A stretch of DNA of 10,979 nucleotides from Euperipatoides rowelli (taxonomy: Eukaryota > Onychophora > Udeonychophora > Euonychophora > Peripatopsidae): the NCBI GenBank assembly GCA_003024985.2, contig PXIH01S0005022.1; one strand, given 5' to 3'. This document shows positions 1 through 8,142 of the stretch, one piece after another. The notes below the pieces were generated by a model, which saw only the letters and a program-made list of their open reading frames with translations, searched no databases and was not told the origin of the DNA. Position 1 is the first letter of the stretch. The number at the start of each line of letters is the position of its first letter. The translations under genes and the position numbers were made by a program.

Positions 1-308
1 CAGTTTTTGTTGACTTGCTTAGTGGCTGCCATTTTTATTTTTTGTAAGTAAAGTCAAGTCATATGTTCTCATCGCTGGTGATTGGCTGCAATTTTACACT
101 TCAAAGAGAAAGAGTTCAAAAAGTAGACCAGATGTCTACTTTTGAAAGTTATGAAGGAGTTCACTTTGAAGTCTTGTTTTCTCTAAAGTATTTCGACACT
201 TACAAGAGTATTTACCTTCGGAGTACAATTCCTCGATGCTTCAAAGTAAAATTATCTTGTGTGTGCTAGGCTTTATGTATCAAAAGCAAAGTTTTTGAAC
301 AGTGGGTC

Positions 309-458
309 CTAGATAATAGATGGACTATAGAAATACTCAACTGGGTTCTATGAGACAGAAATTGACCAGGAAGAAGACCTAATGACAGATGGGAGGATGA
401 AATAAGAATGTTTGCTGAATATTGTTGGAAACAAATTACTGAAGAAGTAAATGAATAA
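309..458 (+). pseudogene. C-terminal remnant of a LINE-type endonuclease/reverse transcriptase ORF
   Basis: In the frame starting at 309 the translation contains DNRWTIEILNW, then GRRPNDRWEDEIRMFAEY, then CWKQIT, ending at a TAA at 456-458. This follows the familiar C-terminal pattern of many animal non-LTR reverse transcriptase proteins: a DnRWT-x-W block, then a G-R-P-x-x-R-W-x-D-[ED]-I block, then a W-x-x-[IA] end. Two in-frame TGA stops (351-353 and 363-365) lie between the blocks, so it is a pseudogene fragment. Nothing upstream of about 309 looks like the rest of the protein, so this is probably a copy truncated at its 5' end, as is usual for LINEs. It differs in family from the large LINE further right, whose C-terminus is of another type. 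The motif match is what I see; the family name is from general knowledge. Confidence 0.6.
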
Positions 459-949
459 TTAATTAATCAATTAGAACATTCAACCAAGTTTGAATATTTT
501 AAGAGAATATTAAAATCAGCAATATTGATCTAGTCTCTTTTAATATAGTATTTACTGGCAGCACTTAGTCAGCAAGTGATGTATTAAGAAAATAATTTAT
601 TTGAAATTAATTCAACAATCACTTGAATGCACTAATTAATAAAACATAAAAAAAATAACTATAAATATAACCAGCATGTTAGATTCTCCCTCACCCACTT
701 CTAAGAGAAATTTAAACCCCAAATTTGAATGAGTTGTTTCCCTAAGTGCAATTTGAGAAAAGCAAGCATAAAAAAATAATGTTCATTCGATATTATCTAT
801 ACACTTGCTTATTTTTCTAAAGAAAGTCTATATTAGTCAATTCATTGACATAATGTTCTAATGGCTGGGGCAGCAAAAACAGGTTATTGTTCTGGTTTAT
901 CTTGTTTTCTCTTTTATTACAGGAAGCTTATACAACCATAGGATCAGAT
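459..949. other. AT-rich intergenic stretch with no recognisable gene
   Basis: Short runs of A/T-rich sequence with stops in all frames. A pyrimidine-rich run ending in a splice-acceptor-like CAG occurs at about 896-922, but no exon could be tied to it. I see no repeat family, RNA gene or ORF here. Confidence 0.5.
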
Positions 950-954
950 AAGAA

Positions 955-1226
955 GTGGAGAACATGAAAGTTGCTCAGTATAGAATGAAACAGGAATTAA
1001 TTAGAATGTGAATACATGTAGATAATATATTAAGCTCAGGAAATGAAACACGGTTACCTAGAGCTGGAATAAATAATAGCGGTCTGAGAAGATGCAGCCA
1101 CGAACAAGGAGATGCATGCATCAAAATGAATTTGATGAGTTTCTCTGGAGAGAGAAATTCAGTCAGGTCCAGATAATAAACCTGAAGAACAGTTCAAGTA
1201 TAGGAAGGTTGTATAACAACAACTAA
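955..1226 (+). pseudogene. possible remnant of a Merlin/ISXO2-type transposase C-terminus
   Basis: Two peptide stretches in different frames, in the right order, recall the end of the ISXO2-like DDE domain of Merlin transposases. The first (from 955) reads VENMKVAQYRMKQE, like the [VI]E-x-x-W-x-x-K-x-x-x-K block that carries the last catalytic glutamate. The second (from 1128) reads EFDEFLWREKFS, like the LDEFxWR-x-x-x block near the C-terminus, and continues open to a TAA at 1224-1226. The tryptophan expected after VENM is absent and the frames differ, so any gene is dead. The spacing between blocks, about 42 codons, is a little longer than usual. This rests on short motifs read by eye and could be chance; no terminal inverted repeats were found. 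Confidence 0.28.
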
Positions 1227-1289
1227 TGTAATATATAATTAAATGTGAATTTTGTAAATAGTTGACCTTTGCACATACTGTAATTTTAT

Positions 1290-1308
1290 AAAAAAAAAAA
1301 TTTTTTTT
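1290..1308. repeat. A11-T8 homopolymer junction
   Basis: A run of eleven A is followed directly by eight T, then more T-rich sequence. It is a self-complementary low-complexity tract and marks the left edge of a long T-rich block. Such tracts are often old retroposon tails or replication slippage products; which applies here cannot be told. Confidence 0.8.
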
Positions 1309-2900
1309 ATTTTTATTAATTTTTAAACCCTTGTTTAATGTTAAAATTTACTAGAAATTTCTATCTGTCAAAGAGAGGCTTTAATCTATCTCTGGGGCGT
1401 GGTGNACATGGAATTTTTGATTATTTTTTTTCTCAGTCAATTTTTTTCTCAGTGTTGTGCAGTGATTGCACATACCTTAACATGTCCGTTATGTATGGGG
1501 GCTGCCTGCCACCCGATTGAAATGGTAAAAAAAAACCTTTCCTCATTTGTGATACTAGTTTCGTATCAATAATTCTTTGTTTTGTTGAACAGCAGAGCTT
1601 TTATTGTGTGACATTTCTTTTTTGTCAGGGAAATAGCAATTTGACTTTGTTGTTGTACTGTTTTTCATCTGTTGCCACCTTTTTGTTGGGTGATTTTTAT
1701 TTAAATTTGTGTTCACTTTGTTTACTTTGATGAATGGGGATCCCACTTTATTTGTTTTTTGTTTTTTTTTGTGACAAGCGTATTTTTTGAACAGCTGTAC
1801 TTAATTGTGTGTCCCAAGCCGTTTTTGTTTTTAGTAAAGGTAAATCAAATCTGTCCAACAATGTTTCCGCAATCAAAGTTTTATCATATCAAACCTGAGT
1901 AAAGGAGTTAATTTCCATAAGATTGATAAGTGTGTATTATAGTAAATCAATACTCGATTTACTAAAGATGAAATTTAAATAAATATTCATCCTTATTTTT
2001 ATTTCACTACCCCAAACTTTAAACCAGTTTTGTTTAGTAATTTTTTTTATGCGTGAGAATATTCAATATCCTTTTTAATTATTCTTTACTCTTAATTTAA
2101 TTTTGCCTGTGTTATTTTTATTGTGGTTGAAATTTAATTTCAATTTAAATATTTTTGATGTTGTAATCAATTATTGTTCTCATAAGTTGGTCTCCACCTT
2201 TTTACGAATGGGGTTGTAATGATTCCTTTATGATTCAATGGTTTATTTGAAATTTAAAATTTTGTTACTTTATCAAAATCTTATTGTAACGATTTATTTC
2301 TTTTGAGTGATTTTAAAGGATTCTCATTCGATTAGCTGTCTTCCCTCTTTCCACCTGCACCCTGCTTTTTACCCCTATCATTACCTGTAGTTACCAGCAC
2401 TTTATTACGCTTGTTGCTGTTGCGGATGACGCAGATCGAAGATTGCTGTCAGTGCGTTTCTCTTTTCTAAATTTTATTGAAATAAATAATTGAATTTTAA
2501 TTAAACAATATATTTTATTTCTAATTTTTAAAATGCTTTTTTTTTGTGCGTTGGTCTTAGTTAGATATATTATTTCATTTAAGTATTATTAAAGTGGTCA
2601 TTCTATTTAGTTAAAAAATGTCGTTTTATAATGTATAGTATTGCCGTTTTTTTTATATACCTTATGATGTGTCATATGAACTTTTAAATATAATTTAAAT
2701 GTGTCTTAATAAAATAGAAGCTATAAAGGAAGGTTGAATTTACTGACTTTTGTGTATACAAACTTTTCCCAAATTATTGTTTATCTAATCTTTGGATGCT
2801 ACACTTTGAAATTCTCCTTTGAAAACTATGACACATGCTGTGATGGAATGCTTATTAACAGAACTATTGTTTTATATCTCATCAAAGCTGTGTTTTAAGT
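1309..2900. other. T-rich, strand-asymmetric intergenic block with no recognisable gene
   Basis: On the + strand this block is visibly rich in T and TTTG/TTTT words and poor in A runs, most strongly at 1420-1860. Short open frames exist (such as 1338-1520 on + and 1555-1746 on -) but their translations are low-complexity and match no family I know. A less AT-rich patch at about 2335-2460 has several C-rich words and is followed by an AATAAA-containing segment near 2480, which might be the 3' end of an unidentified retroelement. Base 1405 is an unresolved N. The skew could mean an A-rich retroelement read on the - strand, but no protein motif supports that. Confidence 0.4.
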
Positions 2901-3071
2901 TTTATTCCTCAACTGTGTAACATGGTGACTTGTGGGAAATGACAAGAGAAATCCACCACAGGTAGCAAACTGCGAGTAGAAACACCAAAAACTCTACAAA
3001 CTAATGTGAGCAGGTTGTAATCTCGAACTATTTTAATGATAGCCTATAAGAAATCCTGAATTGAAAATACA

Positions 3072-3429
3072 ATGGAAAAATCTGTGAAATTGTGTGGATT
3101 AGCTGAAAAGGTAAAAGGGACTTTCCATCCTGCTACTATAAAAACGAATGCAACAAAAAAAAAAGAGTGAAAGAAAAGAAATGGGAAAGGACTTATCTTC
3201 ATCATATATGGTTTTTTTACAAAATATCTCACAATAATATTCTAAAGCATATCTATAAACGAATCTGTAATTAAATCATAATGCTAAAGTCATAGGAAGG
3301 AACCATAGTACAGTAAGTGAGACGCTGATCGAAGTTTCCACCAAGAACGTCAAGCTGATAGAAGTTCTGAACATAGAAAGGCAGATAAGAAGACCAATGA
3401 ATAATGTCCGGTTTGAAAATTTAGCCTAA
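3072..3429 (+). other. unassigned segment with two short open stretches
   Basis: An ATG at 3072 opens 32 codons to a TGA at 3168-3170 (starting MEKSVKLCGLAEKVKG). A second open stretch of 52 codons runs from 3271 to a TAA at 3427-3429 and contains IGRNHSTVSETL, which resembles the recognition helix of helix-turn-helix DNA-binding domains found in several transposases. The base composition here is less AT-rich than in the flanks. Neither stretch can be assigned to a family. It may be a decayed transposon or chance. Confidence 0.2.
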
Positions 3430-3637
3430 GAAGAATAATTAATAGAATGTGATAATTTCAACCTTCAGTATATTTTTCAGATTTTTTATCGCTGACAATA
3501 TAGAGATCCAAAGTTGCCAAAAGATATTCCACCATAGTTTACCAAAATGCAGAGTTATCCAGAAGACTTGTGTTTGTAAGTGCTGCCTGCGTATTTCCCC
3601 AATTCATGATGTCTTTACAATTTTAAAGTTTTAAATT

Positions 3638-3670
3638 ATTGTAATAGTAATTTACTATTACTATTACAAT
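3638..3670. repeat. 13-bp inverted repeat (hairpin)
   Basis: Arms 3638-3650 and 3658-3670 are perfect reverse complements (attgtaatagtaa / ttactattacaat) with a 7-nt loop. It directly abuts the longer hairpin at 3671-3749, so the two may belong to one palindromic element. Confidence 0.85.
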
Positions 3671-3749
3671 AGCAACATAATTATGTTGCTTAGTAGAAAG
3701 AATCAGTAAAGACTACTGATTCTTTCTACTATGCAACATATTATGTGCC
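3671..3749. repeat. long hairpin, near-perfect 36-38-bp stem
   Basis: The inner arms 3691-3708 and 3714-3731 are perfect 18-bp reverse complements around a 5-nt loop (aagac). The stem continues outward through 3671-3690 and 3732-3749 with only a few mismatches and single-base gaps. The left outer arm, 3671-3690, is by itself a perfect 20-bp palindrome (agcaacataattatgttgct). This nested arrangement would fold as one long stem or as a cruciform with a second small arm. Possible origins are a small MITE or snap-back element, or a hairpin RNA locus. No transposon family is recognised. Confidence 0.85.
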
Positions 3750-3846
3750 TTGATAAAGCCCAGTACAGGGCAGAAATTATAATTGGGCTTCACGAATTTG
3801 ATTTTAATAAATTATCTATATTTAATTGACTGCTGTGTTTTCTGTT

Positions 3847-3932
3847 TAATAATATTAATAATAATAATGATGATAATGATGGTAATGATAATGATGATAA
3901 TCATGATCATCATCATCATAATAATAATAATG
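3847..3932. repeat. imperfect trinucleotide microsatellite (AAT/GAT/CAT)
   Basis: The tract passes from taa/ata units through atg-type units and then flips to cat-type units before returning to ata units. Because ATG and CAT are reverse complements, the middle (about 3890-3920) is also partly self-complementary. Confidence 0.85.
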
Positions 3933-4035
3933 CTTTAATGTGTTTCAAGTTTTTAAAAGATTGATAATTTAAAAAAAAAACTTATGTAACATGTAATGGT
4001 TAACTGAATAAAATTTTAATAAGCATTTCAATTCA

Positions 4036-4055
4036 TTTTTTTTTTAAAAAAAAAA
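4036..4055. repeat. T10-A10 self-complementary tract
   Basis: Ten T are followed directly by ten A. It is a low-complexity palindrome with no gene context, and the second such A/T junction in the window (compare 1290-1308, in the opposite order). Confidence 0.85.
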
Positions 4056-4194
4056 GATTTTCAAGAAAATAAGAATCTGCGGTCTTATCTCTCAAAACCA
4101 TGCCATTCATCTTTTATTAAATGAAATGTTTTCTTTTCTCCTTAAAGATTAATTTTCCATTTAAACTAAATATAAAAAGATCTAATTTCTGCTA

Positions 4195-4234
4195 TAAATT
4201 ATTAATGACAGTTCGGCCAGTCATTAATAATTTA
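4195..4234. repeat. perfect 15-bp hairpin with a GC-rich 10-nt loop
   Basis: Arms 4195-4209 and 4220-4234 are exact reverse complements (taaattattaatgac / gtcattaataattta). The loop agttcggcca is much richer in G+C than its surroundings. No terminator or RNA family is recognised, and the flanks are ordinary AT-rich sequence. Confidence 0.8.
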
Positions 4235-4680
4235 CTGAGAAATATAATAGCTTTCCCAAATTATTGCAGTGAAAATAATTAATTTTCTGTCAAAATAATA
4301 AGGCTGATTTAAGTTATAACCTGTGAATGTCCAATGAAAATATTATGTGAATAATTACTTTGGAGAATAATAATTAAATCATGACTGTAGAGATGACAGT
4401 TATCAATAATGTGGTTCAAAATTTAAAAAATATTAATTATATCATCCAATTATTATCATTCCATTTTTATTTTCTGAAAAAGTAAAAGAAACATACAGTT
4501 CTATTAAAATGTAAAAGTAGATGCTAATATCAAAGGTTAGCTAGAATGCAACAATGGAAATAGTTATAATAAACTTTGAGTTTGTTGGCCAGCATAGTCC
4601 ACATGCAATGATAATTGATTATTACATAGAATTTGTTGTTCTAAAAAAATCCCATTGACTTGTTAGAAATGTTTTTTTTT

Positions 4681-4692
4681 GTGTGTGTGTGT
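4681..4692 (+). repeat. short (GT)6 microsatellite after a T9 run
   Basis: Nine T at 4672-4680 are followed by six GT units. Simple-sequence DNA just left of the fold-back region. Confidence 0.8.
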
Positions 4693-4698
4693 TTCCAC

Positions 4699-4751
4699 GT
4701 TTACACTAGCCATATGTAGTGCAATACGTTGCAACATTGATCAGTGTAAAC
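4699..4751. repeat. short element-like block bounded by 9-bp inverted repeats
   Basis: The words gtttacact (4699-4707) and agtgtaaac (4743-4751) are exact reverse complements. They bound a 35-nt interior that itself contains tgca words on both sides of atacgt. It lies just left of the fold-back element and may be a remnant of a DNA transposon end. The inverted repeat is short enough that chance is possible. Confidence 0.4.
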
Positions 4752-4778
4752 TCTCAAGCAAATTCTGTTGCGATACAA

Positions 4779-5164
4779 CTTACCAAATCCTGTTTCTAGG
4801 TATCTGTTGTGATAGATACCTAAGGCTATCAGTAAAATTGCCTACAAGAACATATATTGCAATAGGAATCACTAAAATCATGTCCCATCCGCTCTCGGTA
4901 TGATCAATGATTGCACCATGGAGGTAGGATCCTACCTCCATGGTGAATTATTGATCATATCAAGAGCGGATGGGATATAATTATTGCATTTTGGAGGTAG
5001 GATCCTACCTCCATGGTGCAATTATTGATCATATCGAGAGTGGATGTGACATAATTTTAGTGAATCCTATTGTGATATAGATTCTTGTTTGCATTTTTAC
5101 TGATAGCCTGAGGCATCTATCACAACAGATACCTAGAAGCTGTTGCTGTACAGGATTCGGTAAG
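4779..5164. mobile_element. fold-back (long inverted repeat) element with duplicated palindromic core
   Basis: The left arm (4779-4932) aligns with the reverse complement of the right arm (5000-5164) with about 16 differences over roughly 155 positions, near 90% identity, apart from one 11-nt insertion in the right arm near 5135-5145. The arms meet at a perfect 32-bp palindrome (4914-4945) centred on GGATCC (4927-4932). The inner part of the right arm is present twice in tandem with a 73-bp period, giving a second palindrome at 4992-5013 centred on GGATCC at 5000-5005. There is no coding capacity; the open frame at 4679-4903 falls mostly in the arm and has no family features. It resembles non-autonomous fold-back or snap-back elements. 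Transcribed, it would form a long double-stranded RNA. Target-site duplications could not be recognised. Confidence 0.75.
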
Positions 5165-5406
5165 CTGGATTGCACACATATTTACTTTGTCAGGATTTTA
5201 TATTGGCCGGTGCTGTTTTGAAAGATGCCAAAGTTAAGTTTTATTTATTATTTATTTATTGAATGAAAGATTTAAGCCATTGGCTTATACTGTTATAATA
5301 CATTATTATATAATTATTTTAATAATCTCTAATTAATAACATATTTGAAAAACAACAAAACAAATTATATAAGTGAATAAAAACAAAGAAATTATAATAA
5401 AGGTTC
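5165..5406. other. AT-rich spacer between the fold-back element and the SINE
   Basis: Very AT-rich, with a TTTA-type simple run at about 5239-5260 and many ATAAT words. No ORF or RNA feature is seen. Confidence 0.5.
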
Positions 5407-5434
5407 GTCAAGGTCTGGTGGTCAAAGTCTGGTG
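5407..5434 (+). repeat. 14-bp tandem duplication at the SINE head
   Basis: 5407-5420 (gtcaaggtctggtg) and 5421-5434 (gtcaaagtctggtg) are adjacent copies with one mismatch. It probably arose by slippage at the 5' end of the SINE, so the SINE start may be either copy. Confidence 0.8.
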
Positions 5435-5464
5435 GTTGTGTGGTGAGAGTGCTTGCCTTGCTAG
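5421..5464 (+). mobile_element. 5' half of a tRNA-derived SINE (A-box part)
   Basis: The segment reads like the D-arm and anticodon-arm side of a tRNA-derived SINE. It has an A-box-like tggttgtgtgg (5433-5443), then gagagtgcttgccttgctag, very like the G-A-G-x-G-C-T-x-G-C-C-T word common in animal SINE heads. It then stops abruptly at the tgctag repeat. The matching B-box half starts at 8645, on the other side of the LINE. Joined, the A-box and B-box would start about 39-40 nt apart, near normal tRNA spacing of around 43-44. This is therefore read as one SINE cut by the LINE insertion. It is not a working tRNA gene. Confidence 0.55.
5459..5464 (+). repeat. left copy of the LINE target-site duplication (tgctag)
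   Basis: tgctag here is repeated at 8639-8644. The two copies lie exactly where SINE-like sequence stops and restarts, as expected for a duplication made by target-primed insertion. Six bases is short, so the assignment depends on the SINE halves matching up. Confidence 0.55.
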
Positions 5465-5489
5465 ACCTATGACATATATTTTTATTTAT

Positions 5490-5523
5490 ATTTCAGGTAT
5501 ATTTATTTATATATACCTGAAAT
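5490..5523 (-). other. perfect 13-bp hairpin near the LINE 3' end
   Basis: Arms 5490-5502 and 5511-5523 are exact reverse complements (atttcaggtatat / atatacctgaaat) with an 8-nt AT-only loop. It sits about 25 nt inside the inferred 3' terminus of the LINE, so it may be part of the structure the LINE protein recognises on its own RNA. That role is inferred from position only. Confidence 0.6.
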
Positions 5524-5532
5524 TTACATAAT

Positions 5533-5569
5533 AAAAAGGGTTTTGTCCCCGAAGGATATGACCCTTTTT
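5533..5569 (-). other. 9-bp stem-loop in the LINE 3' untranslated region
   Basis: Arms aaaaagggt (5533-5541) and acccttttt (5561-5569) enclose a 19-nt loop with a ccccgaagga core. The stem and GC-rich loop stand out from AT-rich surroundings. Together with the neighbouring hairpin it could be the 3' recognition structure of the element; a T-run terminator is less likely in this context. Confidence 0.55.
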
Positions 5570-5652
5570 TACACAAATATATAGCAATTTAAATTTCCAA
5601 AATAAAAATAAAACAATATGAATAAGTTATTTATCAGCCTAGCACACATAAT

Positions 5653-6180
5653 CTAAAGTTTACTATTTAGTAATTTGACAAAAGATGGAATGACAGAGTC
5701 AGCATACCTCCTAGTGCATATAATTATAAGGTAGAACAAACTTTCCGAGTGCCTTGTCCTGGTGTACAGCACATATTAAACCTTTTTTCAGGGGCATACA
5801 CAGTGAAATTCTCAAATAAGGACAGAGCAAACTTAGTCAACATATCACTCCGGTTTTCACTCAGTGGTTTTAAATTCAACACATTAATGCATGCTGGTAA
5901 TCAATGTACTCACTTCCCAAGATCCTTCTAAACCATTCACTTGGGACTAATTTAATGCAAAGCTCCAAACGCTACATGCATACTCCATGCATGGTCTTTT
6001 TAACACAATAATATCACCAGTCAATCTTTTTAGCTGGTATGATATTTTTTTTTTTGATACATTTCTGTAAACCGACTCCATGTGCAGACCCCACTTTACA
6101 TCATTATGAACAATTATTCCTAAGATATTAACACTATTAACACTTCTAATAGGACAATAATAGACAACTCTAAAGAAATA
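5653..6180 (-). pseudogene. thumb and C-terminal region of the LINE protein
   Basis: Landmarks are SVNILGIIVHNDVKWGLHME (the L-G-x-x-x-x-x-D-[LV]-x-W-x-x-H block), RPCMEYACSVW (the R-P-x-x-E-Y-x-x-x-V-W block, about 5994-5962), RRILGSEYIDYQHAL after a frame change near 5935, and the end RRYADSVIPSFVKLLNSKL before the TAG at 5655-5653. The R-Y-x-x-S-x-I-P-x-x-x-x-L-L-N ending is characteristic of CR1/L2-like elements and shows the 3' end of the ORF is complete. Stops lie near 5946 and 5731, with a frame change near 5715. Confidence 0.8.
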
Positions 6181-6239
6181 TCCTTTTTAGAAAAGTTGTG
6201 TATCATCACCCACACTTTATTGGGATTCAGGCTCATACC

Positions 6240-6995
6240 CCATTAAGAGCACTCTGTACAACCCACTCAATCTCATCTATATGCTCCTTACAGACTATAG
6301 TCATATCATCCACGAATTTAAACCTACTGTCTAAACTCCTGGCTATAGAATTAGTAGTGACAGCAAATATGATACTGCTGAGCGTTGAACCTTGGGGCAC
6401 ACCATTGGTACATGTTTAGCTAAATGATTCCTTAGACACAGGAAGATTGATAATCTGCATACGCTTATGTAGAAAAGTTACAAGCCATTTCAATATGCTA
6501 GAAGGTGTACCCATATCTAACAGACTCAATAAATAAACTATGGTTAGTATAATTAATGGCCTTGTTAAAGTCAGTTACAATTGTCACAGCCCTTAAATCA
6601 GGATCTTCTAATGACCTTAAAACACAGTCTACATACTGTACAAGATATTGACTAGCTTATCTCCCTTGAATGCCACCAAACTGTTGTGGATCAAGGAAAT
6701 GTCTAATTTTAGGTAACAATAGACTAGCTATATGTTTCTCACAAAGCGTAGACAGTACCGAACAAATTGACAGGGGTCTTACTTGACTCGGATCCTTCGG
6801 CACACCACCTTTAGGTATTAATATAACTATTTCTCTTTTCCAAGTTCCAGGGCACTCAGTTAAATCCAAGGACAAGTTTATAATCATGGTTACGTACATA
6901 ATTCATAAGCATATTTATGAAGAATAAAAAGAGGTATCCCATCCACAGGAGACATTTTCCTTTTGGGTAAACTAAGAAGTTGCTGTTATATCCAA
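6240..6995 (-). pseudogene. reverse transcriptase domain of the LINE, fingers and palm
   Basis: This part would copy the LINE RNA into DNA. It begins with a P-x-D-G-I-P block (SPVDGIPLFILHKYAYEL, about 6955-6905). After a frame change near 6897 come ECPGTWKREIVILIPKGG and SQVRPLSICSVLS (fingers), and DPQQFGGIQGR. Motif A, VTDFNKAINYTNHS, carries an aspartate at 6572-6570. Next is a segment with ILKWLVTFLHKRMQ, motif B GVPQGSTLSSIIF (GVPQG at 6403-6389), and motif C FVDD (6316-6305), the catalytic pair that is FADD or YADD in many relatives. All three palm aspartates remain, while stops at 6659 and about 6425 and shifts near 6530 and 6235 break the frame. Confidence 0.85.
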
Positions 6996-7659
6996 CTCTC
7001 TTTAACATTTTCAATAGGAAATCCAGGTAAAAACGCTGGAAAATTTGACAAATTTATACATTCCACACTGTTTACAATAGACTGTAAAAATAAACCAATC
7101 ACACTTGCTGTTTGATCTGGATCCTTATTATGAAAGCAAATAGGCTGGCGCTTCCTTGTCCTACCAATACATTTGTTAATAAGCTGGTAAAATTCAAACG
7201 ATCCATTAGATATATTGGACATGGTTTCATTATATTCATTTATTTTAGCTACTTTAACACTTTCTTTAATTCTAGAACTAATTATTTTTAACTGTTCCAC
7301 GGATCCAACATTGGCAAAATGTTTGTTCTTCTCCTTAATAAGGGCAGCAATTTCATCCAAGAACCAATATTTATCATTTAGATTTCTATATTTTTTAACA
7401 ATGGGAAAGCATTCTTCATATAATAGCTTTAATTCAGATATAAATTGATCAGCAACAATATTAACAACACGACTTTAAAATATTGGTGACCAGTCATATG
7501 TTGCCAATTTTAGACCAAATCTATATAAACAAGATCTTCTCTTAGGTCGACATGTGTATGTTTCTTTTTAATCCAGAGTAAGTGAAGCTATTTAACGGTT
7601 GAAAAACTATCATGTTATGGTCAGAATTACCAATCGGTGCTATAACCGAGCAATCAAAA

Positions 7660-8142
7660 CTTACAAAACAGTTAAGTAGCACTTATCAATAATATTCAAC
7701 AATCTTGTAGGCTGTTTTATAATCTGCTTAAATCCGCTAAGATTTCTGAATTTCAAATCACACAAATCATTGAAATCTCCCATTAACATAATGTTTGCAT
7801 ACAAATCAATTATTCCTATCCATGGTGTTTCCCTTGGCATATAATTAGTACGCAAATGATCGACACAACTTCAATTTCCTTCACTTTAGGGTAAACCACA
7901 GACAGTACAGTGATTGATTTGTGTATGTAAAATGATACACCACCACCGTTTTGTTTATCCACTCTCAGACGAGGTCGGTGAAAACATCTAAAATTTTTAA
8001 TCATGAAAGAATCCACGTCATTTTTCTTGATCCAGGTTTCCATGAAAACAGCCACCTGAGGATTCACACTAACTACATGAGCTTGTATCTCATCAAACTT
8101 ACTGTAAATTGATCTCAAATTCGCCATTACAATTTGAGGCAA
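7660..8142 (-). pseudogene. APE-type endonuclease domain of the LINE
   Basis: This domain nicks target DNA to prime reverse transcription. Visible landmarks in order are MANLRSIYSKFDEIQ (the N-R-S-[LI]-x-x-K-x-D-E block, about 8127-8083), FMETWIKK with the metal-binding glutamate (E at about 8040-8038), GGGVSFYIHKS (the G-G-G-V-x-x-Y block), GDFNDL (GDFN at 7780-7769), and QIIKQPTR with a following IDKCYLT near the end. One frame change lies between 7855 and 7816, close to the weakly conserved YRPP position, which reads NYMPRETPW. Catalytic signature residues are otherwise kept, suggesting fairly recent decay. The rest of the protein follows directly downstream on the same strand. Confidence 0.8.

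Noticed and set aside
63-269. 68-codon open frame on the + strand
   Set aside because: No recognisable domain, low-complexity composition, and a length expected by chance for a window of this size.
896-922. Pyrimidine run ending in CAG, like a splice acceptor
   Set aside because: No coding exon follows: the frames after it close quickly, and no matching donor or homologous exon was seen.
1338-1520. 60-codon open frame on the + strand containing the unresolved base
   Set aside because: Crosses an N, is rich in Phe and Ser from T-rich DNA, and matches no family.
1555-1746. 63-codon open frame on the - strand
   Set aside because: Rich in Lys, Asn and Thr as A-rich composition predicts; no motif recognised.
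3044-3232. 62-codon hydrophobic Phe-rich frame on the - strand, like a membrane protein
   Set aside because: The Phe stretch is the complement of an AAAAG-type low-complexity tract; no signal of selection or family.
4679-4903. 74-codon cysteine-rich frame on the + strand
   Set aside because: It runs from the GT repeat into the left arm of the fold-back element, so its composition is explained by the repeats.
5421-5464. Functional tRNA gene
   Set aside because: Only the D-arm/anticodon side is present; the T-arm-like sequence is 3.2 kb away, so no cloverleaf can form in place.
5749-7448. Open frames on the + strand at 5749-5931, 6198-6419 and 7215-7448
   Set aside because: They are antisense shadows of the LINE ORF, which reads clearly on the - strand across the same bases.
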